A stretch of DNA of 61,297 bases from Anaerococcus vaginalis ATCC 51170. Lineage in GTDB: Bacteria; Bacillota; Clostridia; Tissierellales; Peptoniphilaceae. The translations under genes were made by a program, and so were the position numbers. How positions within the stretch are numbered: the stretch's first letter is position 1; each line of letters begins with the position of its first letter. The notes beneath the pieces were generated by a model. It was not told the DNA's origin. It saw nothing but the letters and a program-made list of their open reading frames with translations, and did not search any database. Of the stretch, positions 1 to 7,660 are shown one piece after another. Where the stretch lies: contig NZ_GG700527.1 of NCBI RefSeq assembly GCF_000163295.1, positions 948,348 to 1,009,644 of the forward strand, read 5' to 3'.

Positions 1-86
1 TATTATAAGTTTACTATACCATAAATTTCATAAATTTACTACAATTACCCCTATTATACCGTTTTTATTGTATAATTTAAAATTAT

Positions 87-115
87 TTGCAAAAATATTT
101 TTTCTATGGTATATT
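87..115 (+). promoter_or_regulatory. Promoter of tRNA-Thr
   Basis: TTGCAA at 87-92 and TATATT at 110-115 are separated by 17 nt, about 10 nt before the tRNA. This fits a sigma-A promoter. No other gene lies in bases 1-124. Confidence 0.55.
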
Positions 116-124
116 ACATTATGT

Positions 125-200
125 GCCACTTTAGCTCAGTAGGTAGAGCGCATCCATGGTAAGGATGAGGTCCTCAGTTCGATCCTGGGAAGTGGCTCCA
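125..200 (+). tRNA. tRNA-Thr (anticodon GGT)
   Basis: A complete cloverleaf is visible. The acceptor stem GCCACTT (125-131) pairs with AAGTGGC (190-196). The anticodon stem CATCC/GGATG encloses the loop ATGGTAA, giving anticodon GGT at 158-160. The CCA end is encoded (198-200). It decodes ACC/ACU threonine codons. Confidence 0.95.
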
Positions 201-360
201 TTTTTTTGCCCATTTTTAATTTTAAAATTTTAAATTTTATAATTTTTACATTATTAAATAAATTTATTTCTTTTTTTGTTTATCCAATTTTAATAAAGAG
301 ACTTTTAAAAAATAAATTTATTTCATTTTTTATTAGTCTCTTTTTGAATTTTTATTACTA
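201..360. other. AT-rich intergenic spacer
   Basis: No open reading frame with a ribosome-binding site is visible. It holds two near-identical AT-rich palindromes around AATAAATTTATT (about 254-267 and 311-322). There is also a weak long-loop hairpin, AAAGAGAC (about 294-302) with GTCTCTTT (about 345-353), that could end the tRNA transcript. Confidence 0.5.
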
Positions 361-388
361 AAAAAATCAAGCCATAAATTTACAGCTT
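360..388 (-). terminator. Terminator of uraA
   Basis: On the minus strand a TCAAGC...GCTTGA hairpin is followed by a run of T residues, 13 nt after the uraA stop. Confidence 0.8.
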
Positions 389-400
389 GATTTTTATTTT

Positions 401-1666
401 TTATTGATTTATTAAATTTAATTTTCTAAGCAAGGTCATAAAAGCTGATAAGAGGACTGCTACTACTGAAGCTAGTACCATACCTTGTAATTGAATTGAA
501 CCAAATTTTATTGATAGGCCTGATAATCCTGCTATAAATATTGTTGATGTTAGGATTAAATTTATTGATTTTGAATAGTCTACTTTTTGATCTACTAATA
601 ATCTTATACCGCTTGTTCCTATCATTCCATATAACAAGAAGGTTACTCCTCCTATTACATCTCCTGGTATTGTTTGAATTAAGGCTGCAAGTGGTCCAAC
701 AAAGGCCATTAATATTGATATAACTGCTGCAGCTCCTATTACTTGAACTGAATATACTCCTGTTATTGCCATAACTCCTATATTTTCTCCATAGGTTGTT
801 GTTGGTACTCCTCCTACTAATCCTGAAAGGGCTGATGAAAAGTTGTCTGCAAATATTGACCTGTGTAGACCTGGATCTTCTAATAAATTTCTTCCTATAA
901 TATTACTTGTTACAACTTGGTGGGAGATGTGTTCGCTTGTTATTACTAATATTACTGGTAGCATTGATAAAATTGCTTCTATTGAAAATTTTGGTGCTGA
1001 AAAGTTTGGTAGGGTAAATAATTTTGCTTCTAAGACTGGTGTAAAATCTACCATTCCAAAAAATACTGAACAAATATATCCTACTACTATTGCTATTAGG
1101 ATTGGAATTGTTGATAAAAATCCTTTGAATGATACTGAACCGATTATGGCTGTAAAAAGTGTAATTCCAAATATTATAAAATCTTTATAACTTGCTGTAT
1201 CTGTCATCAAGTTTGCTCCGATTGAACCGCCTGTTACTGTATTTCCTGCAAGCTCAAATCCTATTAGGGCAACGACTGAACCCATAGCTGCTGGTGGCAA
1301 TACTACATCTATCCATCCTATTCCAAATTTATAAATTATATATGCCAAAAAACATCCTAGAGTTCCGACCACAATAAAAGCACCTTGCGCATATTGAAAT
1401 CCTTGACTTGCAATAATAGCTGTTCCTGGTGCTAAAAATGCAAATGATGATCCCAAATAAGCAGGTGCTTTCTTTTTGGTAATTAATATAAATAATAATG
1501 TTCCGATACCATTCATAAAAAGTACTATTCCTGGATTTATTTTAAATAAAATAGGGACCAAGACACTAGCTCCAAACATTGCGAATGTGTGTTGGATTGA
1601 AAGTGGTAACAATAATTTAAATGGTAACTTATCTTCTACGTGGTAAATTTTTTTAGAATTTTTCAT
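401..1666 (-). CDS. uraA: Uracil permease (NCS2 family)
   Basis: The 421-residue integral membrane protein belongs to the NCS2 nucleobase:cation symporters and probably imports uracil with protons. The N-terminal IQHTFAMFGASVLVP stretch, the GSSFAFL segment and the SEHISHQVVTSNIIG helix followed by GGVPTTTYGENIGV are hallmarks of UraA/PyrP. Length is normal for the family. The ATG follows an AAGGAGG ribosome-binding site. It is monocistronic, with its own promoter and terminator. No PyrR-type attenuator was recognised upstream. Xanthine specificity is less likely because the TTYGENIG motif matches uracil carriers. Confidence 0.9.
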   Translation of the reverse strand: MKNSKKIYHVEDKLPFKLLLPLSIQHTFAMFGASVLVPILFKINPGIVLFMNGIGTLLFILITKKKAPAYLGSSFAFLAPGTAIIASQGFQYAQGAFIVVGTLGCFLAYIIYKFGIGWIDVVLPPAAMGSVVALIGFELAGNTVTGGSIGANLMTDTASYKDFIIFGITLFTAIIGSVSFKGFLSTIPILIAIVVGYICSVFFGMVDFTPVLEAKLFTLPNFSAPKFSIEAILSMLPVILVITSEHISHQVVTSNIIGRNLLEDPGLHRSIFADNFSSALSGLVGGVPTTTYGENIGVMAITGVYSVQVIGAAAVISILMAFVGPLAALIQTIPGDVIGGVTFLLYGMIGTSGIRLLVDQKVDYSKSINLILTSTIFIAGLSGLSIKFGSIQLQGMVLASVVAVLLSAFMTLLRKLNLINQ

Positions 1667-1693
1667 AATGCCTCCTTGTTTACATCAAAAGAT

Positions 1694-1722
1694 ATATTAG
1701 CAAAAAATGTAAAAATTGTCAA
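1694..1722 (-). promoter_or_regulatory. Promoter of uraA
   Basis: On the minus strand TTGACA and TAATAT are separated by 17 nt, upstream of the ribosome-binding site. Confidence 0.7.
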
Positions 1723-1770
1723 TTATTTTTGTAATTATTAATTTTGTCATTTTTAAAGATTTTAAGCAAT

Positions 1771-1800
1771 ATAAAAGACTCAGTATAAACTGAGCCTTAC
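1771..1800 (-). terminator. Terminator of ferredoxin gene
   Basis: Minus-strand hairpin GGCTCAG...CTGAGTC followed by TTTT, just after the ferredoxin stop codon. Confidence 0.85.
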
Positions 1801-1818
1801 TTTTTATATGTATATATC

Positions 1819-1995
1819 TTATTCTGCTGGTGAGATTGCTTCTACTGGACATACAGCTGCACATGATCCACAATCGATGCAAGCATCTTCGTCGATTTCG
1901 TATGCTGCGTCTCCTTGTTCAATTGCTTGAACTGGACATTCACCTTCGCATGATCCACATGATATACATGTATTTTCATCTATTCTATAAGCCAT
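1819..1995 (-). CDS. 2[4Fe-4S] ferredoxin
   Basis: This 58-residue reading frame encodes a clostridial-type ferredoxin. Two CxxCxxCxxxCP clusters are intact (Cys10/13/16/20 and Cys39/42/45/49), each binding one [4Fe-4S]. The two halves show the usual internal duplication (DENTCISCGSC and DEDACIDCGSC). It is a soluble low-potential electron carrier for anaerobic metabolism. An AGGAGG site precedes the ATG, and it has its own promoter and terminator. GC content is visibly higher than in neighbouring genes, as expected for a highly expressed, Cys/Gly/Ala-rich protein. Confidence 0.97.
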   Translation of the reverse strand: MAYRIDENTCISCGSCEGECPVQAIEQGDAAYEIDEDACIDCGSCAAVCPVEAISPAE

Positions 1996-2024
1996 AATTT
2001 TACCTCCTAATTTGTTATATTAAT

Positions 2025-2053
2025 ATTATAGTAGTTAAATTAACTAATGTCAA
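2025..2053 (-). promoter_or_regulatory. Promoter of ferredoxin gene
   Basis: Consensus TTGACA (minus strand, 2048-2053) and TATAAT (2025-2030) with a 17-nt spacer. This is one of the strongest promoters in the window. Confidence 0.85.
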
Positions 2054-2090
2054 ATGATAGTAAATCTCAATATTTTCTCATTTTTATCAA

Positions 2091-2909
2091 TTATTTGTCA
2101 ACTATTCTTCTTATATCCTTTGGGCAATAAGATTTTTCGATTTCTGTATCGTCTTCTTCTATTCTTACTCTAATTTTACATTTTTCTTTTACATAGTTGT
2201 TTTCTACAACAACGCCAATTCCATCTTCTGTTTGAATTTTTTCGCCTACTTTTGGCATTGATTTTTTTGCTATTTTATAGCTTTCATTTTCGTAAGATAG
2301 ACAACACATTAGCCTTCCACACAAACCTGAAATTTTATTTGGATCTAGGGTTATATCTTGTTCTTTTGCCATTTTTATTGATAAGGGTTGAAAATCGCTC
2401 AAAAATCTTGCACAACAACATTTTTGTCCACAAATTCCTACGCTTGAAACCAATTTTGCATGGTCTCTTACTCCGATTTGTCTAAGTTCAATTCTATTTC
2501 TATAAATTGATGCAAGTTCTTTTACAAGTTTTCTAAAATCCACTCTATTATTTGATGAAAAATAAATGAGTAATTTTTTTCTATCGAAAGTAAATTCTGC
2601 TTCAATAGCATGAAGATTAAGTCCAAGATTGTCTGCCTTTTCTTGGCATATTTCTACAGCCTCCAAGGCATCTTTTCTATTTCTTTCTTCTTCAACTAGA
2701 TCCTCTTTACTGGCTTTTCTAATAATTTCATTTAATTCACGGTCAAAATCGCTTTTATTTATTTCTTTAATTGGCGTTTTAACTATTCCCATTTCAAGAC
2801 ATGAATTAGAATCAACTATGACCATATCTCCAATATGTAAATCAAAATCTAGTGGATTAAAATAATATATTTTTCCTGCTTTTTTAAAGCTTATCCCTAC
2901 TACTTTCAA
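2091..2909 (-). CDS. PSP1 domain protein (RicT/YaaT-like)
   Basis: This is a PSP1 superfamily protein like B. subtilis RicT (YaaT), which binds Fe-S clusters in the Ric complex that supports RNase Y-dependent RNA maturation. The PSP1 core is visible: RVDFRKLVKELASIYRNRIELRQIGVRD, then CGQKCCCARFL and GLCGRLMCCLSYE with clustered cysteines. I place the start at TTG (2907-2909). An AGAGGGGAG site lies 6 nt upstream, and family members begin with a VVG-type strand (here KVVGISFKKAGK). The ATG frame at 2951 would add 14 residues inside holB. It is the last gene of the tmk operon and overlaps holB by 26 nt. Confidence 0.88.
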   Translation of the reverse strand: MKVVGISFKKAGKIYYFNPLDFDLHIGDMVIVDSNSCLEMGIVKTPIKEINKSDFDRELNEIIRKASKEDLVEEERNRKDALEAVEICQEKADNLGLNLHAIEAEFTFDRKKLLIYFSSNNRVDFRKLVKELASIYRNRIELRQIGVRDHAKLVSSVGICGQKCCCARFLSDFQPLSIKMAKEQDITLDPNKISGLCGRLMCCLSYENESYKIAKKSMPKVGEKIQTEDGIGVVVENNYVKEKCKIRVRIEEDDTEIEKSYCPKDIRRIVDK

Positions 2910-3714
2910 TATTTCTCCCCTCTCTATATATAAAAATAAGGAAATTTTCAACTGCCATGTCGAAATTTACATTATTTTTAAATCCTTTTGTTATTTGTTC
3001 GGCTTTTCTTATTATCCTATCAATAGAATCAAAAGGTAAATTTTCTATTTTTCTCAAGTAAAATAAAACTTTCTTGTTCTCTTTTGCATTATTCTTGTAA
3101 TATTTTAATTTTATCAAATTATTGAAAAAATTTAAAATTTCTACAAATAATTCTTCCTTATAATCTTTTGCCTTTGAAAAGAAATCTTTATTTTTGTAAT
3201 AAAAAGAAAAATTTCCAGAAATTATTTCACTCAATATATAGGATAGTTTTTCCCTATCTACAAATTCATTTTCTATTTGACTTTTAAAACTTATGATTTG
3301 ACATCTTGATCTTATGGTTTTTAAAAGACTATAAGCATTATTAGTTGTAAAAATTAAAATTATATAATCTTTTGCCTCTTCTATGCTTTTTAAAAGGGCA
3401 TTTGAACTTTCAATGCTCAAATTTTCGCTATCTTTAATTATATAAATTTTAATTTTACCATTACTAGGTCTTAGATACATATCTTTTATCAAAATTCTAA
3501 TGGTCTTTATGCTTATATTTTTTTCCTTGTCATCTTTTTTTATTATTTCAAAATCAGGATTTTCTTCAAGCTTGGTACTTATACCAAAATTATTAAAAAC
3601 GCTCTTAGAAAATTCCAATGCCTTATCTAGATTATAAGAAGAATTTTTTGATTCAAAGATATAGGCATTGGAAAGTTTATCATTTTTTATTTGATTTTCT
3701 AAAATTTCTATCAT
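2884..3714 (-). CDS. holB: DNA polymerase III delta-prime subunit
   Basis: The 276-residue clamp-loader subunit shows the delta-prime landmarks SSNALLKSIEE and IRSRCQ (the SRC motif that reaches into a neighbouring ATPase site). It has no usable Walker A motif and no zinc-binding cysteines, and is somewhat shorter than B. subtilis HolB. The C-terminal half is poorly conserved and lysine-rich. Its ATG follows the darA stop by one base (TGAAATG), so translation is probably coupled. Placement between darA and PSP1 is the usual Firmicute order and supports the call. Confidence 0.87.
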   Translation of the reverse strand: MIEILENQIKNDKLSNAYIFESKNSSYNLDKALEFSKSVFNNFGISTKLEENPDFEIIKKDDKEKNISIKTIRILIKDMYLRPSNGKIKIYIIKDSENLSIESSNALLKSIEEAKDYIILIFTTNNAYSLLKTIRSRCQIISFKSQIENEFVDREKLSYILSEIISGNFSFYYKNKDFFSKAKDYKEELFVEILNFFNNLIKLKYYKNNAKENKKVLFYLRKIENLPFDSIDRIIRKAEQITKGFKNNVNFDMAVENFLIFIYREGRNIESSRDKL

Positions 3715-3715
3715 T

Positions 3716-4045
3716 TCAGATTCTTATATATTGGTCAACATCCAAAATAAATACAGTAGCTCCACCAACATTCACATCAACTGGTGCGCTTGTTGCCAAA
3801 AGTGGAGAATCTGCCGTCGGATTAATTACTGATGATTGAGTTGTTCTTTTTTTACAATTATCTTCAATAATTTGCTTTACTTCATCAAGATTTTCCTCTT
3901 CAATACCAATAAGAAGAGTAGTATTTCCTTCTCTCAAAAACCCACCTGTTGTTGCAAGCTTTGTTACCCTATATCTTTTGTCTGTCAAAGAATCCATCAA
4001 AAAATTTGCATCCGCATCTTGAACTATAGCTATTAAAAGTTTCAT
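3716..4045 (-). CDS. darA: PII-like cyclic-di-AMP receptor
   Basis: The 109-residue protein matches the DarA/PstA family, trimeric PII-like proteins that bind c-di-AMP. It shows the N-terminal MKLLIAIVQD strand, the TTGGFLREGNTTLLIG ligand loop and the C-terminal GGATVFILDV strand. I chose the ATG at 4045 because it follows AAAGGAG; the longer frame adds 13 unrelated residues. The start overlaps the tmk stop as ATGA. Which processes it controls here cannot be read from sequence. Confidence 0.93.
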   Translation of the reverse strand: MKLLIAIVQDADANFLMDSLTDKRYRVTKLATTGGFLREGNTTLLIGIEEENLDEVKQIIEDNCKKRTTQSSVINPTADSPLLATSAPVDVNVGGATVFILDVDQYIRI

Positions 4046-4671
4046 TTTTTCTCCTTTAAATATGTTTTTATAGTAGCCAAACAATTATCTACAACCGTAT
4101 CTATACTTTTGTTAGCATCGATTGAAATAATTTCATCCTTAAACCTTTTGGATAATTCTATATAGCCATCATAAGTTTTTTTGTGAAAAGAATCATCTTC
4201 GTTTTCCAAACGATCAGAAATGAAATTTTTCCTTTTTCTATCAATGGCAGTTTTATAGTCAATATTCAAAAACAAAGTTAAATCCGCCCTAATTTCTCCG
4301 ATGGCAAAATCATTAATATTTTTAACTTCGTCTACACCAAGACCTCTTCCAATTCCTTGATAAAGCATAGAACTAAGAACAAATCTATCACAAAGAATTA
4401 TTGAACCTTTTTCCAACAAAGGTCTAAGCTTCTCACCTACCAATTGAGCCCTACTTGCTGCATACAACAAGGCCTCACACCTTGGATTCATTTCTATATT
4501 TTCATTATCCAAAATAATTTCTCTAATTTTTTCTGAAATATCAGTTCCACCAGGTTCCCTAAACTTATATATATCATACCCATCTTCCAAAAGCTTATTA
4601 TAAACTTTTTCCAAGACAGTAGTTTTTCCAGAACCATCAGGACCTTCAAATACAATTAATAATCCATTCAT
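4042..4671 (-). CDS. tmk: Thymidylate kinase
   Basis: The 209-residue enzyme phosphorylates dTMP to dTDP. The P-loop GPDGSGKT spans residues 10-17. The DRF motif at 95-97 and the downstream REPGG and Arg-rich lid segments are typical. Length is normal. It heads the tmk-darA-holB-PSP1 operon, with 4-nt or shorter junctions between the first three genes. Confidence 0.95.
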   Translation of the reverse strand: MNGLLIVFEGPDGSGKTTVLEKVYNKLLEDGYDIYKFREPGGTDISEKIREIILDNENIEMNPRCEALLYAASRAQLVGEKLRPLLEKGSIILCDRFVLSSMLYQGIGRGLGVDEVKNINDFAIGEIRADLTLFLNIDYKTAIDRKRKNFISDRLENEDDSFHKKTYDGYIELSKRFKDEIISIDANKSIDTVVDNCLATIKTYLKEKK

Positions 4672-4830
4672 AATATTATTATATCAAATACTTCAAACAT
4701 TTAATAGTTTTATAAAACATTCCTTGATTAAAAAATTTTTATAAATTCAAAAACAAAATTCGTAAGAAAATTTCAAATTTTTTTAAAAAATTCTAATAGA
4801 AAAATTTAAAATCAAAAATAATTTTTTGCA

Positions 4831-4858
4831 AAAAAAAAAGACCAGTAAAGGTCTTTGT
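4831..4858 (-). terminator. Terminator of L25 gene
   Basis: Minus-strand AAGACC...GGTCTT hairpin followed by about nine T residues. Confidence 0.85.
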
Positions 4859-4867
4859 TTCTTAGAC

Positions 4868-5515
4868 TTATTCTTCGTCTTCTTTTTCTTCAGTTTCATT
4901 AACAGTTGGTACATCAGCTGCAGATTCACCTTCGCCATCTTCATCAACAACAACTTCTTCTTGAGGTTCTTGAAGTGAACAAACAACTTCATCTTCTTCA
5001 AGTAGAATATTGATATTTTCATCTTTTGCAATATCAAAATCAGCTACTGTGAAAGAATCACCAATTTGCATATCAGTAACTTCCAATTCTGCATATTGTG
5101 GAATATACATTGGTAAACATTCAACTTCAACTGAATCAATATTTTGAACTAATACAGAAGGTTCAACCCTAATGTCATCTCTTCCATTTAAGTAAACTGG
5201 AACAGTTACTCTGATAGCTTCCTTAGCATTGATTGCTTGGAAATCTACATGGAAAAATTGAGATTTAAATGGGTGCATTTGATAATCTTTAATAAGTACT
5301 GGTACCTTTTCTCCATCAATATCTAAGTCAATAATTGTAGTTGTACCTGCTTGAGACAAAACTTTTTCAAAATCTCTAGAAGTAAATTGTACATTTATAT
5401 TTTCTTTATCTTTAGCATATACAACACCTGGTACAATAGCTTGTTGTCTAAGTTTATTAACTTTATTTTTTCCGACAGCTTCTCTTTTTTCTGAATTTAA
5501 AACTATATCTGCCAT
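4868..5515 (-). CDS. rplY: 50S ribosomal protein L25/Ctc
   Basis: The 215-residue protein has the N-terminal L25 5S-rRNA-binding domain (residues about 4-90) and the C-terminal TL5 beta domain found in the Ctc form (about 95-185). It ends in an acidic tail rich in Glu and Asp. Ctc-type L25 proteins bind 5S rRNA and are stress-linked in Bacillus. The ATG follows GGAGG. Monocistronic, with its own promoter and terminator. Confidence 0.93.
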   Translation of the reverse strand: MADIVLNSEKREAVGKNKVNKLRQQAIVPGVVYAKDKENINVQFTSRDFEKVLSQAGTTTIIDLDIDGEKVPVLIKDYQMHPFKSQFFHVDFQAINAKEAIRVTVPVYLNGRDDIRVEPSVLVQNIDSVEVECLPMYIPQYAELEVTDMQIGDSFTVADFDIAKDENINILLEEDEVVCSLQEPQEEVVVDEDGEGESAADVPTVNETEEKEDEE

Positions 5516-5551
5516 TGCTTCCTCCTTATTTTCTAACTTTCATACTGATTA

Positions 5552-5602
5552 ATTATACCTTATTTAAAAGCATTTGACAATAATAATCTAATTATTTAAA
5601 AT
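5552..5602. promoter_or_regulatory. Divergent overlapping promoters, L25 and tpx
   Basis: On the minus strand TTGTCA (5575-5580) and TATAAT (5552-5557) are 17 nt apart and drive L25. On the plus strand TTGACA (5574-5579) and TAAAAT (5597-5602) are also 17 nt apart and point to tpx. The two -35 boxes share the same bases, so the promoters probably compete. Confidence 0.6.
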
Positions 5603-5669
5603 TTCTCCTACAAAATAAAAAAAATGGGTATATTAATATAGAAACAATTATACATTTTAGGAGGTATAA

Positions 5670-6182
5670 ATGACAGAAAGAAAGAAAAAATTCGGTGAAG
5701 AAGAAATCACAGTAATAGGCGAAGAACTAAAAGTTGGAGATAGCGCTCCAAACTTTAAGGCAATAAATAACGACTTGTCAGAATATGATTTTTATAAAGA
5801 AGAAGAAGGAAAAATAAAAATTATATCAGTAGTACCATCACTTGATACATCAGTTTGCGAAATACAAACAACAAAATTCAACAAGGCTGCTGCAGATATA
5901 AGCCCTGATGTTTCAATCGTAACAATATCAAACGACCTACCATTTGCCCAAGCAAGATTTTGCTCAGCAAAAGGAATAGATCAAGTAAAAACAGTATCAG
6001 ATTACAATTTCTTAGATTTTGCAGACAAATACGCAACCCTAATCAAAGAATTAAAACTACAAAACAGAGCAGTTTTTGTTGTAGATAAAGAAAATAAATT
6101 AGTTCATGTTGAATATTTAGAACAAAACACAGAATTACCTGATTATAAAGCTGCATTAGAAGCTGCAAAAAAATTAGTATAA
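5670..6182 (+). CDS. tpx: Thiol peroxidase
   Basis: This 170-residue atypical 2-Cys peroxiredoxin (Tpx) reduces peroxides using thioredoxin-type donors in the cytoplasm. The peroxidatic cysteine is Cys63 in SLDTSVCE and the resolving cysteine is Cys98 in ARFCSAKG, the usual Tpx spacing. The ATG follows TTAGGAGGT. It is flanked by a divergent promoter and a strong terminator, so it forms a single-gene unit. Its role in an anaerobe is oxygen and peroxide tolerance. Confidence 0.96.
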   Translation: MTERKKKFGEEEITVIGEELKVGDSAPNFKAINNDLSEYDFYKEEEGKIKIISVVPSLDTSVCEIQTTKFNKAAADISPDVSIVTISNDLPFAQARFCSAKGIDQVKTVSDYNFLDFADKYATLIKELKLQNRAVFVVDKENKLVHVEYLEQNTELPDYKAALEAAKKLV

Positions 6183-6204
6183 AAATAAAATCTTTAAAAT
6201 CACA

Positions 6205-6236
6205 AAAATAGCTAGAGGAATCTAGCTATTTTTTAT
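6205..6236 (+). terminator. Terminator of tpx
   Basis: Perfect 10-bp stem AATAGCTAGA/TCTAGCTATT with a GGAA loop, followed by TTTTTAT. Confidence 0.92.
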
Positions 6237-6242
6237 GTAAAA

Positions 6243-6272
6243 TAAAAAAGCAAACTCAAATTTGAATTTGCC
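6243..6272 (-). terminator. Terminator of ATP-grasp gene
   Basis: On the minus strand the near-perfect palindrome GCAAATTCAAATTTGAGTTTGC is followed by TTTTTT. It faces the tpx terminator. Confidence 0.75.
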
Positions 6273-6382
6273 TTTAAAAATAAATTTACAATTATATAAT
6301 TACAAAAAATTATTTTATACTCTTAATCTAAAAATTTAAAATAAAATTATGCATACCTACATTAAAATCATATGCAATTTAT

Positions 6383-7585
6383 TTAATTAGAAAATTTTTT
6401 ATAGTATTTAATAGTTGAAAATCTTCTTCTCATATAATTAAGAAATCTTTTAAAATTTTTGTCATTTTTATACCAAGTTGTAAAAACATAGCCTTTTTTT
6501 AACATTTTTAAAGCCAAGTCTTTATCTTTTCTATTAACATATTTTTTCAAAACTGATGGATCAACATACAACCATAATCCATTTTCATATTCATAATAGC
6601 ATGGTTCATCTTTATTAAAAATTAAATCATCTACAAGATATTTAATAAAATTATTATTGGCTGCATTCATATAAAAACTTGACCTGCCTTGTCTTATATT
6701 TATTTCGAATACCTTATACTTTCCATCTCTCTTATCATATTTTAAATCAAAATTTGCATAACCTGTATAAGAAATTTCTTCCAAAAATTTCTTATATTGC
6801 TTATATATATTGTCATCTCCCATTGTTACCAAAGCATTATAATTTCCGATATTTAAAGGTAAGACTTCATCTAACAAACACTTTCCAAGGCTCATCATTT
6901 TTACTTGTGAACTTGTATTTACATAAGCATTTAAAACATACATATCAGAGCTATCTCCCGGAATAAAATCTTGTGCTATCATTTTTCCAGTATATCCAGC
7001 ATTATAAATTTGATTTAAAGTTTTCACTAATTCTTCATTATTGTGAATTTTATAAGCTTTTTTCTTCCCCTCAAAATGAGTATTATAAAATTCAATTGAA
7101 TCATTTGCCTTTAATGCTATAGGATAAGACAATTCTGATTCAATTTTTTTAATTGATTCATCTGTATTGTCATTTGTAATAACTGTGTCAGGATAATCTA
7201 GACCATATTTTTCGCAAATTTCATAAAAATCAATTTTATTTTCTAATTTCTCTTGCATATATTTATCAACGTAATTAAATAAATAATAGTCTTTTAATTT
7301 TTCTTTATTATTAACAAGTAAGGATGAATAACCATCAGAACAAGAAATCAGAATCAATTCATAATCTTTATATTTTTTCTTTAATTTTATCAGCTCTTCT
7401 ACAAAAACATTATCATCTTCAAAATTTTCATTTGTATGTACTTCACATATTTTAGAATCTCTTGTATCCCTTAAATTTTTTATTCCCATACATATAGATT
7501 TTATTCCATAAAGCTCATGCGCACTTCTTGCAACACCATAAGCATTTAAATCTGTACCTAAAATTACTAATTTAAATTTTTTCAT
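6383..7585 (-). CDS. ATP-grasp carboxylate-amine ligase
   Basis: The 400-residue protein has a Rossmann-like N-terminal domain (VILGTDLNAYGVARSAH), an ATP-grasp body (YPIALKAND for the ATP-binding lysine, MIAQDFIPGDSSDMY for the ATP-binding loop) and the metal-binding segment FEINIRQGR with Glu and Asn. It resembles carboxylate-amine ligases such as the D-aspartate ligases that add the side-chain residue to the cell-wall stem peptide. Peptoniphilaceae cell walls are reported to contain D-Glu or Gly cross-bridges, so this is a candidate bridge ligase; the substrate is inferred. No signal peptide. It lies near the NlpC/P60 cell-wall enzyme, but each gene has its own terminator. Confidence 0.72.
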   Translation of the reverse strand: MKKFKLVILGTDLNAYGVARSAHELYGIKSICMGIKNLRDTRDSKICEVHTNENFEDDNVFVEELIKLKKKYKDYELILISCSDGYSSLLVNNKEKLKDYYLFNYVDKYMQEKLENKIDFYEICEKYGLDYPDTVITNDNTDESIKKIESELSYPIALKANDSIEFYNTHFEGKKKAYKIHNNEELVKTLNQIYNAGYTGKMIAQDFIPGDSSDMYVLNAYVNTSSQVKMMSLGKCLLDEVLPLNIGNYNALVTMGDDNIYKQYKKFLEEISYTGYANFDLKYDKRDGKYKVFEINIRQGRSSFYMNAANNNFIKYLVDDLIFNKDEPCYYEYENGLWLYVDPSVLKKYVNRKDKDLALKMLKKGYVFTTWYKNDKNFKRFLNYMRRRFSTIKYYKKFSN

Positions 7586-7660
7586 ATACTTCGCCTTTTA
7601 TTAAATTTTTGCCATTTTAAATCACTTTATAATTATACCATAAAGAAAAATAAATGCTTT

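Noticed and set aside
254-322. AT-rich palindromes as a replication or attachment site
   Set aside because: AATAAATTTATT repeats are simple AT palindromes; no direct repeats, integrase gene or DnaA-box cluster accompany them, and the neighbouring tRNA 3' end is not duplicated in the window.
843-1190. 115-codon plus-strand frame inside uraA
   Set aside because: Antisense shadow of a clear NCS2 permease; no ribosome-binding site and no recognisable product.
4783-5037. 84-codon frame over the L25 terminator and 3' end
   Set aside because: Lies out of frame within the L25 gene, runs through the terminator and is lysine-rich low-complexity.
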